In this document: piece by piece, positions 63,436 through 64,000 of the stretch
Layout of the letters: the number at the start of each line of letters is the position of its first letter
How positions within the stretch are numbered: the first letter of the stretch is position 1
Source: an uncultured Cohaesibacter sp.
GTDB taxonomy: Bacteria > Pseudomonadota > Alphaproteobacteria > Rhizobiales > Cohaesibacteraceae
Assembly: GCF_963676485.1 (NCBI RefSeq)
Contig: NZ_OY781114.1
Span: 992,001 to 1,056,000 of the forward strand
Direction: 5' to 3'
DNA: 64,000 nt
Translations under genes and position numbers: made by a program
Notes under the pieces: model-generated
Database searches by the model: none
The model's input: the letters and a program-made list of their open reading frames with translations, nothing else
Told to the model about the DNA's origin: nothing

Positions 63436-64000
63436 TTACTTGATCGGGGTTTCGAATTCGCCGCCACCAAGTCGTGGGCGTACCACCTTGCCTTCTGCTT
63501 CTGCCTTGCGAACCAGAGCAGCTTCCTCCTTGGCATCGTCCCAATATTTCGCTTCATGCGGAGAGTGGTCGGTTGCGGTCACGAACATCTCGGTGGAGAA
63601 TGCGTTGCGCAATTCGTTGGAGATATCCTCTTTCCAAGGTTTGCGCAGTTGCTGCACGGTCATGCGACGGGTAACGCGCGTACCGGTGCACATGATCAGT
63701 TCAGCAATTTCCCAAGCGCGCTTGTAGGCTGCATCCACATCGTCACAGATTTCGTTGACCATGCCCAGTTCCAGAGCCTTACGAGCGGTGATGATTTCAC
63801 CGGTAAGCTCGGCATAGGCAAAGCGCTTGCGGCCCATCAATTCACGCCATGCGATCTGGACGCCATCGCCAGGCACCATATTGGTACGGAAGTGCATTTC
63901 CGTGGTCCATGCATCTTCTGTACACAGGGTGATGTCGCTGAACAAAACAAGGTCAGAATGGAAGGTCGCACCGGCCCATACACCAATGGTTGGGACCTGC
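63436..64000 (-). CDS. Enoyl-CoA hydratase/isomerase-family protein (5' end outside window)
   Basis: The frame is open to the right edge, so the N-terminal part is missing; about 187 residues are visible. The crotonase fold is clear: PTIGVWAGATFHSDLVLFSDI, then MVPGDGVQIAWRELMG, AYAELTGEIITARKALELGMVNEI. The second oxyanion-hole and catalytic positions lie partly in what is seen (VPGDG). The HSDLVLFSD form and the long polar C-terminus recall 6-oxocamphor hydrolase-like C-C hydrolases, but the active-site part needed to decide is outside. Confidence 0.85.
   Translation of the reverse strand, partial: QVPTIGVWAGATFHSDLVLFSDITLCTEDAWTTEMHFRTNMVPGDGVQIAWRELMGRKRFAYAELTGEIITARKALELGMVNEICDDVDAAYKRAWEIAELIMCTGTRVTRRMTVQQLRKPWKEDISNELRNAFSTEMFVTATDHSPHEAKYWDDAKEEAALVRKAEAEGKVVRPRLGGGEFETPIK

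Overview
The window looks like chromosome from an alphaproteobacterium, most likely a Hyphomicrobiales (Rhizobiales) relative; a marine genus such as Cohaesibacter would fit, but that is a guess. The evidence is the gene set: GcrA (cell-cycle regulator confined to alphaproteobacteria), an Hsp20-DUF1150 pair, the lptC-lptA-lptB-rpoN-hpf-ptsN block, a stand-alone Tad pilus N-domain protein beside TadE-like pseudopilins, and short RNase D. Base composition is moderate and even, except for the AT-rich gap near 62.3-62.55 kb. I saw no rRNA, tRNA, CRISPR array or prophage.

Layout. 0-1.8 kb: tail of a Tad/Flp pilus locus (+). 1.9-4.3 kb: an orphan PhnD-like binding protein, a HAD hydrolase and a membrane-anchored aspartic protease. 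4.5-16.6 kb: a continuous minus-strand nucleoside uptake and salvage locus, in transcription order BMP-family binding protein, ABC ATPase, two permeases, cdd, punA, deoC, deoA, deoB, an unknown exported protein, add and upp. It takes up nucleosides, deaminates them, splits them by phosphorolysis and sends pentose phosphate to glycolysis and bases to salvage. 17.1-24.7 kb: HrpB helicase, a YnjBCD-type ABC importer, bacterioferritin and its ferredoxin. 24.8-31.8 kb: an SDR, a DUF2189 membrane protein and an RND efflux pair. 32.2-35.8 kb: hslO, argF, argD. 36.6-40.6 kb: gcrA, hsp20, DUF1150, chrA, ptsN. 40.8-47.5 kb: hpf, rpoN, lptB, lptA, lptC, rnd.

47.7-57.2 kb: a small SH3-like exported protein, then a minus-strand exopolysaccharide locus (flippase, GT4 glycosyltransferase, GINT1-type beta-propeller protein, Wzz-type copolymerase with a degenerate kinase-like tail, WecG/TagA-type transferase, secreted GH5 glycosidase). 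Upstream of it lies a 364-bp, internally deleted IS6-like element and a gene remnant. 58.2-64.0 kb: a catabolic group with a LysR regulator, thiolase, OprB-like porin, SDR and a crotonase cut by the window edge.

The best leads for new biology are regulatory. There is a sigma-32-like promoter plus ROSE-like RNA thermometer ahead of hsp20, a promoter-terminator leader with mutually exclusive hairpins ahead of argD, interleaved inverted repeats ahead of hpf, and a 36-bp two-arm palindrome upstream of rpoN. Related palindromes occur in the nucleoside locus. Also notable are the unknown cysteine-rich exported protein embedded in that locus and the kinase-dead copolymerase.
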